Translations under genes and position numbers: made by a program
Assembly (NCBI GenBank): GCA_900554835.1
Contig: USJD01000028.1
Span: forward strand, 1 to 25,770
Source: an uncultured Prevotella sp.
GTDB taxonomy: Bacteria; Bacteroidota; Bacteroidia; Bacteroidales; Bacteroidaceae
Direction: 5' to 3'
Length of the DNA stretch: 25,770 nucleotides
The notes under the pieces: generated by a model
Seen by the model: only the letters and a program-made list of their open reading frames with translations
Told to the model about the DNA's origin: nothing
The model's database searches: none
In this document: positions 24,307-25,770 of the stretch, one piece after another
Layout: the number at the start of each line of letters is the position of its first letter
How positions within the stretch are numbered: the stretch's first letter is position 1

Positions 24307-24846
24307 ATGAAAATTATCAATAAGTTATTCATTGGTTGCTTCGTGCTAGGTAGTATTTTCTTGGCATCATGCTCTATTTGTTCCAATAGTAAGGAGAAGG
24401 GTGGAAGAAGTGCTAACCAAACAGACACCGTGCCAACTTTTTGCAAGGCAGACACTACGCAAGTGTTGAAAATGGCAGAGGACTATTTGGAAGCATTGAA
24501 AAATCAAAAATATGACGAAGCTCTTTCCAAGCTGAACCTGATTCTGAATGATAGCGTTAAGCCTCTACCGGAAAAAGACAAGCAAATGATTATTCGTCAG
24601 CAGCAAGTTTTCCCAGTGTTGGATTACCATTTGGAGTCATTCAAGTTCATCAATGAACATCGAGTTGAGGTGACCTATAGCATCGAGTTCTTCAAGAAAG
24701 AAGACCCTAATGATCCTATCCAGAACACGATCCGTATCACCTTTGCCCCTCAGAGAATCAACGCTCAGTGGTATTTGGTCTTGATGGACAAATCTTATGT
24801 TACCTATACTCCTGAAAAGCAAAAGGACATGGAGACGATTGACTAA
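24307..24846 (+). CDS. Small lipoprotein, cassette C
   Basis: This 179-residue lipoprotein has signal peptide MKIINKLFIGCFVLGSIFLASC with the lipidated Cys after LAS and a polar tether (SICSNSKEKGGRSANQTD). The region DTTQVLKMAEDYLEALKNQKYDEALSKLNLIL aligns with the cassette A paralog. PLPEKDKQMIIRQQQVFPVLDYHLESF, then VEVTYSIEFFKKEDP and NAQWYLVLMD, also match A in order, making A and C the closer pair; B is more distant. It is followed by ompA after 20 bp, with no Ig-like gene between. Role unknown, as for its paralogs. Confidence 0.87.
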   Translation: MKIINKLFIGCFVLGSIFLASCSICSNSKEKGGRSANQTDTVPTFCKADTTQVLKMAEDYLEALKNQKYDEALSKLNLILNDSVKPLPEKDKQMIIRQQQVFPVLDYHLESFKFINEHRVEVTYSIEFFKKEDPNDPIQNTIRITFAPQRINAQWYLVLMDKSYVTYTPEKQKDMETID

Positions 24847-24866
24847 TTTTCAATACATATCTAAAC

Positions 24867-25770
24867 ATGAAATCAATGAAAAATATTTTTCTAGTTTCTG
24901 CATTGTTGTTGGGCGCTAGCTCTGCCATGGCTGCTACCTATACAGACAAGGAGGGTAATGAATATACATTCAAGAAACATGCTTTCCTCGACCTTCAGGG
25001 TGGTGCTCAGTACACACTTGGCGAGGCTAAGTTTGGTGACTTGATTTCACCTAACGTTCAGTTGGGACTCGGCTACCAGTTCAACCCTGTATTCGGCATG
25101 CGCTTGCAGGTGAATGGCTGGCAGAGCAAGGGTGGCTGGAATGGTTTTGAACCACAGCACACTGGAAACCCTTACACGGCAGACTATAAGTTCAAGTATG
25201 TAGCTCCAGGTGTGGACTTCATGTTCAACCTCTCCAACCTCTTTTGCGGTTGGAACCCTAACCGTGTGTTCAATGTAACAGCATTCATTGGTGGTGGCGC
25301 CAACATCGCTTGGGGCAACGACGAGGTCAATGACATCGCCAAGACCCTCAAAAACTTGAATGATTATAACCTCGAATATCTTTGGGATGGCACCAAGGTA
25401 CGTCCATTCGGTCGTGCAGGTCTCGACTTAGAGTTCAAGGTAAGCAAATCTGTAAGCATCATGTTGGAGGGTAATGCCAACATCACTACCGACAAGTATA
25501 ACTCCAAGAAGGCAGACAACCCAGACTGGTACTTCAACGCACTCGCAGGTCTTCGCATCAACCTCGGCAAGAGCCACACCAAGACAGAGCCTGTAAAGGA
25601 AGTTCCTGCTCCACGTCCAGTAGAGGAGTATGTAAAGCCAGAACCTAAGCCAGCTCCAGTAGAGGAGAAGAAGGTGGAGGAGATTCGTCGTGACGTATTC
25701 TTCGTTATCAACTCCAATAAGATTCGTGAGTCTGAGGACGCTAAGATCAAGGAAGTAGTTGACTACTTGA
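24867..25770 (+). CDS. OmpA-family outer membrane protein, cassette C (3' end cut by window edge)
   Basis: About 301 residues are visible from the ATG at 24867. A second ATG at 24876 would give the equally good signal peptide MKNIFLVSALLLGASSAMA. The barrel-like domain (FLDLQGGAQYTLGEAKFGDLISPN, LFCGWNPNRVFN) and the Pro-rich linker are followed by the beginning of the OmpA peptidoglycan-binding domain, where the window ends. From the KVRPFGRAG segment onward the protein is nearly identical to the cassette B copy, while the earlier variable loops (for example after GGWNG) differ. That pattern fits gene conversion between cassettes. Confidence 0.9.
   Translation, partial: MKSMKNIFLVSALLLGASSAMAATYTDKEGNEYTFKKHAFLDLQGGAQYTLGEAKFGDLISPNVQLGLGYQFNPVFGMRLQVNGWQSKGGWNGFEPQHTGNPYTADYKFKYVAPGVDFMFNLSNLFCGWNPNRVFNVTAFIGGGANIAWGNDEVNDIAKTLKNLNDYNLEYLWDGTKVRPFGRAGLDLEFKVSKSVSIMLEGNANITTDKYNSKKADNPDWYFNALAGLRINLGKSHTKTEPVKEVPAPRPVEEYVKPEPKPAPVEEKKVEEIRRDVFFVINSNKIRESEDAKIKEVVDYL

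Overview
The window looks like a chromosomal piece of a Bacteroidales gut or oral bacterium, most likely Prevotellaceae (Prevotella/Segatella) or a close relative. Three things suggest this: promoters of the Bacteroidetes type (TTTG, 19-20 bp, TAnnTTTG), acidic lipoprotein export signals right after the lipobox cysteine (SCKDYDDD), and short C-terminal tails of the form (G)I(Y/F)IVNGKKVV.K. No rRNA, tRNA, CRISPR array or insertion sequence was recognised.

The dominant structure is a surface-protein gene cassette present three times. Each cassette runs in the order large surface lipoprotein (1072, 1202 and 1248 aa), small lipoprotein (about 170-180 aa), optional Ig-like-repeat secreted protein, and OmpA-family protein. 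Cassette A occupies 6744 down to the left edge on the minus strand and its ompA is cut by the edge. Cassette B runs from 18835 to 10673 on the minus strand. Cassette C runs from 20475 to the right edge on the plus strand, lacks the Ig-like gene, and its ompA is also cut. Between A and B lie two tandem, very similar AAA-ATPase/PD-(D/E)XK genes (7057-8805, 8831-10576) with their own promoter and a strong terminator. Between the divergent cassettes B and C sits a tyrosine recombinase gene (19288-20352).

The three large genes are preceded by an almost identical 80-84 bp leader, oriented minus, minus and plus. At the outer end of each leader is a 19 bp site, TATCTC-N7-GAGATA (one arm mismatch in B), that looks like a tyrosine-recombinase crossover core. 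Sequence identity between the copies stops within 1-5 bp outside it. A consensus Bacteroidetes promoter lies just outside the leader of B only (18928-18959); the flanks of A and C show none. The simplest reading is a DNA-inversion switch in which the neighbouring recombinase moves one promoter between three alternative surface-layer cassettes. In the arrangement given here B would be ON and A and C OFF. The cassettes resemble, from memory, the phase-variable surface-layer lipoprotein family of Bacteroides thetaiotaomicron (BT1927 and relatives).

The three large lipoproteins share the signal peptide and a conserved head but carry different stalks: a mixed coiled coil (A), a collagen-like Gly-Asp-Lys array (B) and a long Ala-rich coiled coil (C). 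In every cassette a terminator-like hairpin lies directly after the large gene, at the same place but with unrelated sequence. This would make the surface protein far more abundant than the downstream lipoprotein and OmpA, as expected for a layer-forming protein with a minor anchor or assembly partner.
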